DNA of 64,000 bases, taken from contig JAGTTD010000024.1 in assembly GCA_018398585.1 (NCBI GenBank), forward strand, positions 8,274,071 through 8,338,070, in the 5' to 3' direction. Below the pieces are notes generated by a model. The model did no database searches and was not told the origin of the DNA. It worked only from the letters and a program-made list of their open reading frames with translations. Origin of the DNA: Simmondsia chinensis (taxonomy: Eukaryota; Streptophyta; Magnoliopsida; Caryophyllales; Simmondsiaceae). Below, in pieces: positions 42,551 through 54,570 of the stretch (within the stretch, counting starts at the first letter, position 1; each line of letters begins with the position of its first letter). The position numbers were made by a program, and so were the translations under genes.

Positions 42551-44099
42551 CTGGACCAGAGTCAAAAATTAGATGAGATTGCAATTGGGTATTAGATGAG
42601 GAAATAGTGCATGGAAAACCAGATATATTGCGGAGGAGACCAGGAATTTGTATGCGTGGAATCAAATTGGTTGAGCTATGGAAAAACTGAGGTGCGTAGA
42701 CAATACATAACAGGTCGTTACATTTGAGATAGGTTTCTTAGGGGATAGTAAGTTATTTTCCAATAGGTTTCTTAGGGGATAGTAAGTTATTTTCCAGGTT
42801 TGTATTTGTAAATTTTGAATGAATAGCAACACTTACTAATTTTTACACCATTTAATAATTTTTACAAATGCGTTTATAAATATATTTAAGAAAATAAAAT
42901 ACAATGTATATGTGTTATAGAGATCACCACAAAAGGACTATTACGTAATAGCTAATTGTGCAATGATAGGACAAAAGCTGTTACGCGATCCCCAATCACA
43001 TACCTACAACTAGTTCAAATCTGTGGGGTCGGGGATAAAACTCAGGTTTACAAATTAGCATACACGCTCTTACGTGAAGGGAAGCTATGTATCATCAAGC
43101 ATGACAAAGTAGTAGAATTTTTTTATTGGGCAAGTGACATGTAGCACAAGTTACCTGTAACTGTCGCCCAAAGTGATCATCCAGCATCCACGAGGCATTT
43201 TCCGTTCTCCCCATGTGAAGTGGAAGGTGAGGCGATGCCCAGACCGTGATATAAACTGAATCTACAGATAACTCTTCTACATCCAATCTTGTCAGCCCAG
43301 CAATATGAACTGTATAACCAGCCTATTGTCAAATAGATTAAAATAAAATGGAAGAGAGGTTAGACAAGGAGACCAAAAAATCATCTTGTAAGCACTAAGG
43401 ATTGAGGAACAAAAAAAATGAAAAAGTAGTTTTGCGAGCTGGCAAGCTGCCATTTGCTACAAGAATCAGCATTCAGTTATTAATTGATAGAAACGTAGAG
43501 ACATCCTTAGTTGTAATCATGCACTCAAATAAAAACTGTTGCTTGACAGATTTTGAGCTAGACATTACACAAATGGTGGTAACGTAATGATACTTTTGTA
43601 ACAGCATCCAAAATGCATGTACATCGTATTTCGTTTATAAAATCATATTTTTAAATTTATATACATGTTAAAACCTATCAAATAAGTACAACAGTTAATG
43701 ATTGTATGGCTATCAAGTATTCTTTCAAATTAGCAAAATAACGTTGAAACCAACCTATATTCTGTTGAACAAAAAACAACATGATCTTTGCAATCCACTA
43801 CATAAAACCCGCAAACCCTGCTTCCACAACACCATGGCCATGACATTGAACTATGATTTGATACCATGGTTCCTATAGTCATCTCGTTCAAATAATTAGG
43901 AAATAAATACAATGGCTTGAGCTTAAAACTAATGTGCTATGCATAAATTTTTGAGAAAGATGGAGAACAAAGCTGTTGGGGGTCCTCAACCTTATTATCC
44001 AGGCTCTATGGTGACATGATGACACGCTCCTCAAGTTGGGGGTCCTCGGAAACAACCTCTCTTCAAGGTAACACCCTAAAGGGGGAAAGGCTGCGCACA

Positions 44100-44137
<38 letters not shown>

Positions 44138-47100
44138 GGCCCCCTGCTCAGGCGGGAGCCCTTGTGGCACTGAGACTGTTGTTGTTGTTGTTGTTGTTGT
44201 TGGTATGGAGAACAAAGAACGAGATGAATTAAAATGAGGACCTTTGGTTTTAAGAAAAACAAAGAATCCCCTTCTGTTTTATTAATCAAGCTGCATAAAA
44301 TCTGCATATGAATCATAAGTACCAACAAAATGGAAGCCACATTCACATAACAAGAACCAAACATAAATTCATTGCCGTTAAACTACCTACAAATGAACTA
44401 GCACTTTTCTCATGGCAAGTTGTCCATAAGATAGAAAAAGGAAAACATGTCATACATCCTTTCCCAAAAAGAAAGGCAGAGATCAAACTTTAAATTCCAA
44501 AAATATCAACAACAACAACTCAATAATTCAAAAAGGCTCCCGCAGGCATGGGGTATACGCAACCTTACCCCTACAGGATGCCGCCCTATAGACAGCCTGC
44601 TTCCGAAGGGCCCTCGACCCTAATCCTTGACCACAGTAAAGCTAATATTAAATAGGAAAACAAGGATTTTTAACCTACTACCAACAAACATGATACAACA
44701 CTAAACGGCAAGGGAAAAAAAAGGTGAAGTGTTGAACACCCACACAAAAAGACGAGTAAGATATGTGAATTGTTAAACAAAAGTGGGGTTTCTTGATTAT
44801 TTTTCAAATACAGCTTTGAGATGCATAAGGCAACTATTTTTGAGACATAATCAATTGGTCTTTGGATAAACTTCTTTACCATGTCCCCAGACATACTATT
44901 TGTTCCAGATTCATTTAGAGTATTATAGAACTATCTTTTTCCAGGAAAAGCAAGAGCTGCATAAGATAATTTCTGCATATAACAACTAGCTTTATGTGTA
45001 ATAATCTGGACAGAAAACTAACGTAAGCCAGTTAATCGCTCAACCAGTGTAAACCCAAAATGCTTCAGCCAGTGTTACCCAATAGCAGGTTTCCTTGGCA
45101 TTATAAGGGAGTTATTCTCCATTCATTCTACGGATGTAGGACAAACACACTTCGTACTACCCTAATCCCAGTCCCAGAAACATCCTCATTGTGAGCCCAC
45201 TAATACTTCCCCAGCAATGTGGCATTCTAGAGTCCAGAAGCCCATCACATAGCTCCCACCATTCTTCTATGTAACTAGTTCACTATTCCTTATGAAATAA
45301 TTAATCTACTTAATGGGCAGCCCATATAGGCTGAAAATATTTGTAAGTCCAAGTTAGTAGTAGAACTGCCAGACAAATATCCCACAAATAAGAGAATAAG
45401 ACTATACTCATTAAATTGCACTGGAACTGCGCATCACAAATTTTTCAATTGGGAAGGCAGAAATTTTAATGTCTTGGACTCCAAAGATTGAGACAATAAT
45501 ATCTCTCCTCCGAGAAAGTTCTAGACTAAATTACTCAGAGCTGAATAGAACATACCTCCCCCAAACTTGTATCCAAATGGACAAGGAATTCATTGAAAAA
45601 TTAGCTCACAACACTGAATAAGTGTCACTATACCTGTAAATTTGCATGACAACATCATGGCATGACAAGCACATGTATCACACACAGCTTCACAATTCCA
45701 TCCAACAAAGTCATACGCAGAAAAGTTACCAAACATATCATTCCTATAGAATTCTAATAGGAAAAAGGACTATTTAGAGGAGGTATGATAGGAGGAGAAG
45801 ACCCAAGCAAGACAATTTAATTATGAAGCTATCCATTAGTCTCCACGTCCAACATAATTGCAAAACAGAGTTCAAAAATACTATAGTCCATCAATTAAAA
45901 GTCCAATTTCCATCAGATCATCATTCAAACTCCACATAGTAGCCCAATCAAGTTAATTTTAAAACATGAAATCATATCACTTCGCAATTAATGTTGCAGT
46001 GCTGAGGAAGCAGGTTGTCATGAATATACATGACAGTTATTGTGTGGATCGCAATAGTTTTCTTTGGGAAATAAGTTGAGTTTAAGCTTTATATTTGAAA
46101 ATTTTTGAATAAAAATCCATACTTATAAATTTAAATACATCTCCAATAGTTTTTAACACGTAATCATACTCATAAACATGTTTTAATAAATAATTTACAA
46201 TGCACATATGTTGTTGACATGATCACGAAGTCCCATCACATAATAGCTAACTCAATATGCATTATATGATGTCCATTATGTAATTATCTGATTCTATGCT
46301 GTACAAAATCACTAAAAATAGCCAGGTTAAAGCATAAAGAGACATAATTTTAGACGGTTTTGGCCATAAACGTATGAAAAGCAGCACTCACACCATCGTT
46401 TAAATGTTAAACACCACCAGGCAAAATAGTCTCCTATAGTCTCTTGAGGTAGGAATCACTATTAGAGAAAAAAAAGTTAAGAATCACTATTAAAGAAAAA
46501 AAAAATTAACCTTGATCCTGTATGTCCTTGGTTTCAGCTCCTTCCCAATATGCACAAGCCTCTGTTCTTCTCTTGTCAACCTAGTTGACAATTGATGTGG
46601 ATGTAGAAGCCCAGGTGTATCAAACAAATTAGCATGACCCGGAAGCATACCTTCTATCCTAACTATTCCCAAAGTAGTCCCTGGCACGGGCGCTTCTGTC
46701 AGATGTATAACATTCCCCCCTAGACGCTTCCCTATAGCATTGATCAATGTTGATTTCCCTGCATTTTGTGCCCCAATCGCCCAAACATTTCCTCTTGGCC
46801 CTGCCAATCTAATAACTTCATCTATCAAATTTTGCAAACCCCAATCCCTCACCGCGCTAACCATATGCACACTAGTTAATTTATTCGCCCCTCCCTCTCT
46901 GGCCCTCTGCCTGACCCAATGCTCTAACCTCGTGGGCGATATCGAACTTGGTAATAAATCAAGCTTGGTCAACACCAACACCACTCTAGGCACATTCCCT
47001 GATTTACCTTCCTTCCACGCTGTCACATTCTCATCAATGGTGGCCGAAACCAATTTAGCGACTCTTTTTGGAAATGACCCATCAAAATCTACTGCATCTA

Positions 47101-47857
47101 CAACCATTAACACCACAGACCTTCTCCCACAAGTACTTGCCAATTTCCTACCAATAGTATGATAAAAATCAAAGTCAGGTAACAAGTTTTCAACACTCTC
47201 ATCTTTGACCTTGCCATAATGCCTCAAAGAATGACATCTAGCACAAACAACCAGCTTTTCTGCTAAATTCGGGTTTAAGGGAGGGTTTTCAGACTCTACT
47301 AATTCATTAAGAACACCCCTTTTGAGAGAATTTGACGCTTCAGTCTCATCAATTGTGAATCCACGACTGACCCGCGATTTGTGATCTGAACTTTTGGGGA
47401 TAGGTTTAATGAAAAACCCAGGTAAATTAGGGTTCATATCTTGCATATGAACGCCGCAACCTGGGCAAATTCGCTGCGTTTGAGACGCAATTTCATCAAA
47501 ATTGCCATCTCTGGAGAACTTTGAAAGTGTATTAAGATTCGGCTTAGAAGAAAAGAAGTGTTTAATGATTCTATTACAGAAAGAATGAAGCGGAAATTCA
47601 AGATTAGGGTTTTGAATACTACAGTTAGGGTTTGCTGGTAGAAGTGAAGAGGAAGATCGTAGAAAAACGGCGTCGTACTGAGATGATAGAGGAGAGAGAG
47701 AAGCTAGGTGCTTGAGCTTGGACGGAGATGCACCCCGAGATAGTATCATTTGGTTCCTGTTCTTCGGGCTCAGGCGGGGAGGGGTTTTGCATGAAAAACA
47801 TCGAAACGATAGGTGAAAAGTAACGCTCCGAAATATATAGCATCGCTGTCCTGTCAT
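42173..47857 (-). CDS. BPG2/YqeH/NOA1-type circularly permuted GTPase, organellar
   Basis: Host gene, minus strand, three exons: 46511-47749 (or from 47857), 43155-43322 and 42173-42550. All junctions are phase 0 with GT-AG introns (AAG|GTTAAT ... CAATAG|GCT; CAG|GTAACT ... GTCCAG|CCG). Using Met at 47749 the product is 594 aa; an upstream in-frame Met at 47857 would give 630. The N-terminus is Ser/Lys-rich and low in acidic residues, consistent with a transit peptide. A zinc finger is formed by C95-x2-C98 and C169-x2-C172. The GTPase motifs occur in permuted order: G4 TKLD (261), G5 SA (298), G1 GAQNAGKST (326), G3 DTPG (377). A C-terminal domain follows. Relatives act in chloroplast or mitochondrial ribosome assembly. 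From memory it looks closest to the Arabidopsis At4g10620 branch. The frame is intact and probably functional. Confidence 0.9.
42730..42797. repeat. 34-bp tandem duplication in intron 2
   Basis: Two identical copies of a unit beginning taggtttcttaggggatag, at 42730 and 42764. No coding effect. Confidence 0.85.
43155..43322 (-). CDS. GTPase gene, exon 2
   Basis: 168 bp, 56 codons, starting AGYTVHIAGLTRLDVEE and containing YITVWASPHLPLHMGR. The acceptor is CAATAG|GCT and the donor CAG|GTAACT. The protein joins smoothly to exon 1 (YRIK-AGYTV) and exon 3 (RQLQ-PPIREN), as in the family. Confidence 0.88.
43975..44202 (+). mobile_element. tRNA-derived SINE in intron 1 (Au/TS-like), plus strand
   Basis: Typical phrases of this plant SINE group: ggtcctcggaaacaacctctct (about 44040), ggctgcgcacatc (44088-44100), gcgggagccc..gtggcactgag (44152-44175) and a 3' (GTT)n tail (44178-44202). 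A 35-base C run at 44101-44135 sits where relatives have a C-rich stretch. The 5' limit is approximate, and a duplicated ttgggggtcctc suggests a rearranged front. Confidence 0.7.
44101..44135. repeat. C homopolymer, 35 bases
   Basis: An uninterrupted C run followed by GGGG, inside the intronic SINE. It is unusual for a plant sequence and may be over- or under-counted in the assembly. Confidence 0.85.
44503..44640 (-). mobile_element. tRNA-derived SINE in intron 1, minus strand
   Basis: Reverse-complement phrases of the same group: a (CAA)n start at 44509-44519 (the 3' GTT tail), aggctcccgcaggcatggggtatacgcaaccttacccc, and a leading part ending near cctcgaccctaatcc (about 44620-44636), the B-box side. 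The 5' end is truncated or diverged. Confidence 0.7.
46511..47857 (-). CDS. GTPase gene, exon 1
   Basis: Carries the transit peptide, zinc finger and entire permuted GTPase domain, ending KPRTYRIK before the donor GTTAAT at 46510. Met37 of the long frame (47747-47749) begins MILSRG, and I prefer it as the start because the 36 residues before it look like leader. The choice cannot be settled without transcripts. Confidence 0.88.
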
Positions 47858-48599
47858 ACGCTATCTGTATTCACTGAGATTTTTAACTAAACTAACTTCG
47901 AAACTTTTAAAGCCATTTTACGAACTATTGTTTGTTTTATTTTATTATTATTATTTTTTGTTGGAACAGAGAACTATTGTTTAAAGATGTGATCTCAAAT
48001 TTTTAATTTTACTAAAAATATTTTCGAACTATAATTTAAATTAATTTGATCACCTAACTTGAAAACTTATTAAAGACGCCCGAAATAATTGAAAAAAATT
48101 TAAGAAAATTTGATTCAAATATTCAATATTTGATGATATACTTTTCAAGAGTTTTGAGGTTTTAAAATATTTTTATAATAACTTGAACTTTGACAACTTT
48201 TGATGAGGTATTCGTGGGAAAATTATGTATTTTACTTTAGTAATTTAAAAATTATTATATATATATATATTATTTATTTTTTGTAAAAATACTTAATAAA
48301 ATTAAATTTCTATTTAATTCATTTGCTCTTTTTTACAAAAAAAACAAGAAAATAAAATTTATTAACGTTTATATCAATCATTTAACCGTTTCTTAATGTT
48401 GGCCATGAATAATAACTATTGTATCCTAATTGGTTCTTGTATATTTTAGACCATGCTTTAAATATAATTAAGGCTAAAATTGAGCTTAAAATGAGCCTAG
48501 ATAAAATTTAGGATTATTACTATACAAAAAGCAACATTTGGTTCACATAAAAGACTCAAAACATATCACTTAGCAAAACAGTGTAAACGGTGGCAGTAC
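47858..48599. promoter_or_regulatory. 5' flank of the GTPase gene
   Basis: An AT-rich region upstream of the minus-strand gene, with no competing reading frame. It should hold the promoter. TA-rich stretches occur around 48245-48275, but no specific element is asserted. Confidence 0.4.
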
Positions 48600-49396
48600 T
48601 GTAAATATGGGCAAGTTCAAGGGTGTTTCGATTCTAAAAATTGAATTTTGGACACTTTGGTCAATGTCCATTTTGTTCCTGCCCGTGCGTACTTTTTTTT
48701 TGTCCATGCCACTATCCATTGCCTACACCGTACCTTCCTTCCGTTATCAACATTGTCATGTCCCTCATCCACCGTCTCATCTCAAAAGCGGTGTGCATTC
48801 TCATTTGTTAGATCCGTGTTTGGTGATTTCTGGCAATTGATGCAATGAGGATTTAACGGTGTGGATTGCCCCACACAAGCATAGACATGGATTGAGGCTT
48901 CCCAGTACATAAGAGGGCTGATTTTAGGGTTTCGCCATCTAGTTAATTTCTTCCCCCTTTTCTTCACCGCTTTCTCTCTCAAAAACCCTAATCCTCTTTT
49001 CTGAGTGATGCTCCTTGGTTGTCTTACGTGTTGATGGTGATTCAAACCTTAATCTTAGCAATCCCTAGAGGTTTGATGAAAGACCATGTAGTATCTTGTG
49101 TATTTAGGGTTTGTGTATAGGTTTCTTCCTTAGAAGCCTGAGATTGAGTTTGTAATTTATGATTTGCATTTGTAATTGGTCTATAATTATAGTAGTCAAT
49201 AGCATAGTGGAAAGATATGTCTAAAAATAAGAACTTGAGAACAAGGGCCATCATTTTCAGGTCTGAACCTTGTAAAAATTGTGGTGTCAAGTTCTTTGTT
49301 GTTCTTATTTAAGATCTTGCATCTACATTCATTTTTAGTTGCCTTCAAGTTCTAAAATCGTTTAACAAAAGCCAGTTCAACGTAATAATGCTAACA
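48600..49396 (+). repeat. Putative 5' LTR of copia-4
   Basis: The right boundary is supported: ...GCTAACA at 49396 is followed by a tRNA-Met-type primer site. The left boundary (TGTAAATATGGGC near 48600) is a guess. The 3' LTR is too diverged or rearranged to confirm it. Confidence 0.4.
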
Positions 49397-49397
49397 A

Positions 49398-49410
49398 GTG
49401 TATCAGAGCC
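49398..49410 (+). promoter_or_regulatory. Primer binding site of copia-4
   Basis: GTGTATCAGAGCC matches TGGTATCAGAGCC except near the front, directly after the presumed LTR. Confidence 0.7.
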
Positions 49411-49434
49411 ATTTGTTAGTGTTAAAGATCCTGA

Positions 49435-50029
49435 AATGGCTTCTACTAAACGCGATACAGAAAAGCTTAATGGTAGGAATGATTTTGAGTTACAGAAAGT
49501 CAACTCAAGGCGCTGTTGATGTCCACTATGACTAGTTCATCACTTCTACTAGAGAAAGAGAAGCCAAAGGGGTCACTGACAAGGAGAAGGTAAACATAGA
49601 ACAATTGGCACATGGTAATCTCTTGCTCTACTTAGATAATATTGTTTTGCTCTACTTAGATGAACTATATGCCACTAAATTATTAGCTAATACGGTATTA
49701 TTTATGAAAATTTTCTACATGTTTAAATGGATGAAAACAAACCTCTACAGGAAAATCTTGATGACTTCCATTGGGTTTTAAATGATTTAACGAATTTAAA
49801 AGTTAAAGTTCCTAATGAAGTTTAGGCAGTGATTCTTTTAGGTTCTTTACCTAAGTACTTAAGAGCATTTAAAGATACACTTATGAATAAAAATAATATC
49901 ATTAAGTAAAGTAGAGGATGCCGTAGGTCTAAAATTGTAGAATTGAAAAGAGATGGAAAATAAATTGGAAATAACAACAATAATTGGGATGGCTAATTGT
50001 AAGAGGCAAAACTAAAACAAGAGATAACC

Positions 50030-50063
<34 letters not shown>

Positions 50064-50495
50064 GAAGAAGAAGAAGAAGAAGAAGAGAGGAAAGAGCAAG
50101 AACAGATCTCAATCTAGGGGTAGAAAGGACCTATCTAACTTGAATTGTTATGAATATAAAAAGATGGGTCACGTTAAAAGATACTACCCTGATAAGAGTA
50201 AGAATCTGCCCACTATGGATAATACTATGTCTGCTGATTGTTATGGGCATGGTAAAGTACTTGTTGCATCATCTGAGATTACTACGCATAAAGGGGTATT
50301 AGACTCTGGTTTTAGCTTTCACATGTCAGCTGATAAATCATATTTCGTTGATTATAAGACTATGAATGAGCGGAAGGTTTTGTTGGGGAACAACCATTGC
50401 TGTAGAGTTGTAGGTGTTGGGACCATTAGAATCAGGGTGTCAGGTGGATCTGACTTTGTCTTAGAGGGAGTTAGGCATATGTTCTTGAGTTGAAA
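49435..50495 (+). pseudogene. Copia-4 gag and protease
   Basis: Gag begins with an ATG-like start at about 49436 and is broken. It carries LLGSLPKYLRAFKDTLMNKN-like phrases (about 49840-49900) and KVEDAVGLK. Next is a simple-repeat insert (AAT)n(AAG)n at 50029-50087 encoding runs of Asn and Lys. The knuckle is degenerate: CYEYKKMGHVKRYYP (first Cys kept, others lost). The protease has KGVLDSGFSFHMSADKSYF with an LDSG active site and GVGTIRIRVSGGSDFVLEGV, then a stop at 50493. Probably Tork-like, tentative. Confidence 0.75.
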
Positions 50496-50639
50496 AGAAA
50501 CCAAATATCACTATGACAACTTGAGCTTAGTAGTCTGATCTTAAAGGCATCAAAAGGTGAGATGAAGATCTTGAGAGGAGTCCTAGTAGTCCTTAAGGGA
50601 GTGGTCAACAATGGTTTGTATGTCCTGAAGAGTGAGGTC

Positions 50640-51543
50640 GTTTTTGGGGGGACTAACATGGCCAAGAAAGACAAACCCAAATCTACGAACCAATGGCATA
50701 GTAGGTTGGGTCATATCTCAGAGAGAGGCCTTATGTAACTGAACAAATAGGGGCTATTTAGGTCTGATTGTTTCTCTGAACTGGATTTATGCGACCATTG
50801 CATATATAATAAGCATCACACACTTGAATTTAGTACTAGTTCACATACTACTGCTGCCATTGTTGATTATGTGCATTCTGATTTATGAGGATGCTCCAAG
50901 GTACCCACAATAGGTGGTGCATATTATTTTCTTTCAGTAGTTGATGATTATTCAAGAAAAGTTTAGGTATTCTTATTCAAAACAAAAACGATGCATTTGA
51001 AACTTTTGTCAAATGGAAATACTTAACTAAAAATCAAAGAGGAAAGAAAATTAAAGTGTTGAAAATTAATAATGACCTTGAGTTGTGAACCAAGAATTTG
51101 ATGCTTTATTTGACGAGTTTGGAGTAAAAAGACATAATACAGTAAGGAAAATCCCACAATAGAATATTGTGGCTAAAAGAACGAGCCGAACTTTGTTAGA
51201 TAGGGTTAGATGCATGCTATTTTCATCTAGTTTAAATAACTAATTTTAGGGTGAGGCTATTAACACATGCTTATTCAATAAATATAAAAATGAAAACTCC
51301 TAACCATTTATGGTCTGGTAAACCTGCAAATTGTGATAACTTGTGTGTTTTTGGCTGTTCAGCTATTGCCCACCAAAATGAGGGTAAGTTGGAACCTAGG
51401 ACAATTAAGGGTGTTTTTCTAGGTTATCCTTCAGGGTTTAAGGGTTATAGAATAGGGGTTACAAATGGTAATTGGACAACAACTATAGTAACTAGGGATA
51501 TCACTTTCAATGAAAATGAAATGCCTTACTTAATAGAATAGTT
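50640..51543 (+). pseudogene. Copia-4 integrase
   Basis: WHSRLGHISERGL (about 50695), then CDHCIYNKHHTLEF, VDYVHSDL, GGAYYFLSVVDDYSRKV (about 50920-50965). The central catalytic part is shredded. LWSGKPANCDNLCVFGCSAI (51312) and TIKGVFLGYPSGFKGYRI follow. Stops and shifts occur throughout 50740-51250. Confidence 0.75.
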
Positions 51544-51719
51544 ACCAAGTAGTCCTAATGCTATTAGAAGATTTGACCCTGAAATTTATGAGTTTCAAAT
51601 CAACCCACGAAACCCAACTTACCCTAGAGCTAAAACAGAGATAGAAGGTGAAGAAAATGACCAAGTAGTGACTGATCCAAACCAAAACAGAATAGAAATA
51701 GATTGAACCAGACCTTATA

Positions 51720-53541
51720 GGTTGGCTCAAAACCAAATAGAGGCTAGACAGAACCTAGAAAACTATAAATTGGCTAGAGATAGGGTCAGGAGGGAGATTA
51801 GGGTCCCAAATGGGCTTGGATATGCTGACTGCATTGCTTATGCTATAGACACAATCCTAGAATATATAGAGTCTAAACCTTTGACAAATAAGGAAGCCAT
51901 TAGCAGCAAGCATTCAGCAGAATGGCTGTAGAAGTGGAGAGTCTTAGGAAGAACTAGACTTAGACCCTTATTCCTAGGCCTAAAAGTAGAAAACTGGTAG
52001 GTTCTAAATGATTTTTCAAGGTTAAGAATCCTAAAACTCCTAAGGATTACCTACTTTTACAGCTAGGTTAGTGGGTAAAGATTTCACACAAAAGGAAAGG
52101 GGTTGACTATACTAAGAGTTTTTCTCCAGTTGTGAAACATACTACAATCGGGCTTCTAATGTATTGAACAACTAAGTATGATATAAATATAGAACAAATG
52201 GATATTACTACTGCTTTCTTGCATGGTGAGATTGAGGAGGAAACCCTCATGGCTCAACCTAAAGGGTTTGAGGAACCCAACTCTGTTGATTATATATTTC
52301 TCTTGAAAAAGTCCCTTTATAAACTTAAAAAAAATTGCTTAGACAGTGGTATAGGCGTTTTCACTTGTTTATGATTGATAACAATTTCACTAGATTAGTA
52401 TATAATACATGCTTTTACTTTAAAGATGTAGGTAATGGTCATGCTTTGTACTTGCTGATTTATGTGGATGACATGCTTTTAGCCAGCAGATCAAAGAAAC
52501 AGATTTTTCACCTAAAATAGAGATTAAATGAATCTTTTGACATGAAACATTTAGGTGAGACTAAAATAATACTTGGAATGGAAATAATAAGAAACTGAGA
52601 GTCAAACACAATCCATTTTTCACAAGAGCGTTTATCTAATCAAGGTTTTAAAATGATTTTTTTGACCAAAAGGTTTTAAAATGGCTTAACATGTTTGAAT
52701 CAAAAACTGTAAGGCTACCCATGGTTACTCAGTACAAATTCTCAACAAGTCAGTGCCTTGAAAATGACTTAGAAAAATAGAAAATGGCTCGCGTACCAAA
52801 TGCGAATGCCATAGGCTCATTACTGTATGCAATGACCTGTACTAGACCTAACCTAACTTACCCAACAAGTGTGTTATCAAGATTCATAGGGAATCTAGGG
52901 AAAACACTCTGGGATGAAGTTAAGTGGTTACTAAGATATGTAAGGGAAACCTTAGAATTAGGTCTGACTTTTAGTAGGGACCAAAAGGACCTAAAAATGA
53001 TAGGTTACATAGATGCTGACTGTGGTGGAGATCCATATAGGAAAGGATCTACCTCAACTTATATATTTAAAATGATAGGTTACATAGATGCGGACTGTGG
53101 TGGGGATCTAGATAGGAAAGACCTACCTCAACTTATATATTTACCTTAACTAGTGGTGCAATTAGTTCGAAATCTAAGCTTCAGTCATTGATAGCATTGT
53201 CAATCACTGAATTTGGATTTTTGGCTCTAATCAATGCAATTAAGGAGGGAATTTGGCTTACGGGATTACTATCTGAGATTAACTTGAATTTAGGACCACC
53301 AATAATCTATTCAGATAGTCAATCTACCATTGCATTATGCAGAAACCCATTGTATCATCACCGAATCAAACGCTTAGCTATTAGGAGGAATTTTTTCATG
53401 GATCAGCTAGAGGACAATCAGGTGGAGTTGCTGAAAATAGGTACTAAGGATAACCCGGCATACATGGGTACAAAGATAGTGCCTTTAGAGTGTTGCAATA
53501 GGTGTCCTAGAAAAACTCATTTAGTTAGTATTAAATATTAA
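51720..53541 (+). pseudogene. Copia-4 reverse transcriptase and RNase H
   Basis: YTKSFSPVVKHTTI (52110), MDITTAFLHGEIEEETLM, KSLYKL, and the catalytic LIYVDDMLLASRSK (about 52455-52500). RNase H: AIGSLLYAMTCTRPNLTYP (52810), then KMIGYIDADCGGD occurring twice because of a 75-bp duplication. After a stop come SITEFGFLALINAIKEGIWL, YSDSQSTIALCRNPLYHHR and the final GTKIVPLECC. Clearly inactive. Confidence 0.8.
52994..53143. repeat. 75-bp in-frame tandem duplication in copia-4 RNase H
   Basis: Units start at 52994 and 53069 and differ at several positions. Each encodes the IGYIDADCGGD segment that holds an RNase H catalytic aspartate, so the motif appears twice. Confidence 0.88.
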
Positions 53542-53930
53542 ATAAATAAAATTGCTTTGTTTATTTATTGTCTGATTTTGTTTATGAGTCAAATATGCGT
53601 GTGATTGTTTCTCTAAAACATCCCAAGAGATGGACATTGTCTAAGATGACATGTAAGGTTTGGTTTAAGTGGTCAATAAGATTGAACCACGGAAAAATGT
53701 AAATCAAACTAGTAACATGTTGTCAAAGTATGTTCATAATCGATGATAAATTTGAACAACTTGTCTAATAAGACTATAATATGATGCTTTTGATGACTTA
53801 TCTTAGTTATGTGGATAGGGATCCGACTGTATTATATTGGTATTTTCAATAAGATTGTAACACTGAGCAAGATCACCTGAATTAGTTGTTTATTTACTAC
53901 TATCAGAAATAATTAATTTTGTAAGACAAC
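53542..53930 (+). repeat. Putative 3' LTR / tail of copia-4
   Basis: Follows the RNase H end. It is AT-rich, with the phrase aaaacatcccaagaga common near the front of such LTRs. The right limit is where element D gag begins (about 53935). I could not align it to a matching 5' copy. Confidence 0.35.
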
Positions 53931-54110
53931 ACAAGATAGGGGTTGTGAACCCATTGTCCCATTTCCTTCGACCCTTATTGGACCGAAGAAGAAGGATGAC
54001 CCAAAGAGGGTTGAGCTCATAGATGTGTTTAAAGATGTGAAGATCAACTTACCGTTAATTGAAACCATTAAACACATTCCTATTTATTCCAAGTTCCTCA
54101 ATGACTTTTG

Positions 54111-54461
54111 TGTTATGATTGGAGCTGAAGTGATCAAGTTCTACCAGTGGGAAAGTTAGTTATGTCTATTTTGATTCATTCGGTAGTGGGAAAGTTAGTT
54201 ATGTCTATTTTGATTCATTCGGTTATGGTCTTTAGTGGTTTAAGTCAATGTGTTAGTCCATTTCGGCGGATGAGTTCAATAAGTCGGTTAGTTAGTCTTA
54301 GTGCAATGTATCTCTTTTGATCCTAGTTTGTATAAATAGCTTAAGCACTTATAAGTTTGATTCATGAATGATAAAATTGATACTTTCTCCCTCTCATCTC
54401 TTCTCATCTAAACTCTATTCTATCTTAGGTTATGAATCAAGATTGCTCTTGATTCATAGCA
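54111..54461 (+). repeat. 5' LTR of Gypsy C
   Basis: 351 bp, TGTTATGATT...CATAGCA. It has a 39-bp tandem duplication (54146-54184 and 54185-54223, unit agtgggaaagttagttatg...) not present in the 3' LTR, so it arose after insertion. The hairpin aatcaaga/tcttgatt precedes the end. Confidence 0.88.
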
Positions 54462-54478
54462 ATTGGTATGAGAGCTTG
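54462..54478 (+). promoter_or_regulatory. Primer binding site of Gypsy C
   Basis: ATTGGTATGAGAGCTTG directly follows the LTR; a two-base variant of TGGTATCAGAGC. Confidence 0.8.
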
Positions 54479-54570
54479 AATTGTGCAACCGATCGAGTTG
54501 ATTTGATTCAATTTGGTAGAGTTACTGTTCACAGGCATTATCAGAAGTGATTTACTTTGGATTGAGTTAG

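Larger units (their letters stand above)
43323..46510 (-). other. Intron 1 of the GTPase gene (3188 bp)
   Basis: AT-rich, with two SINE copies (about 43975-44202 and 44503-44640) and a 35-base C homopolymer. Nothing else is recognised between 44641 and 46510. Confidence 0.8.

Noticed and set aside
44016..44237. Proline-rich open frame
   Set aside because: It comes from the C35 run and (GTT)n tail of an intronic SINE.
47625..47843. Overlapping minus frame in GTPase exon 1
   Set aside because: Shadow of the real frame; no conservation and no continuation.
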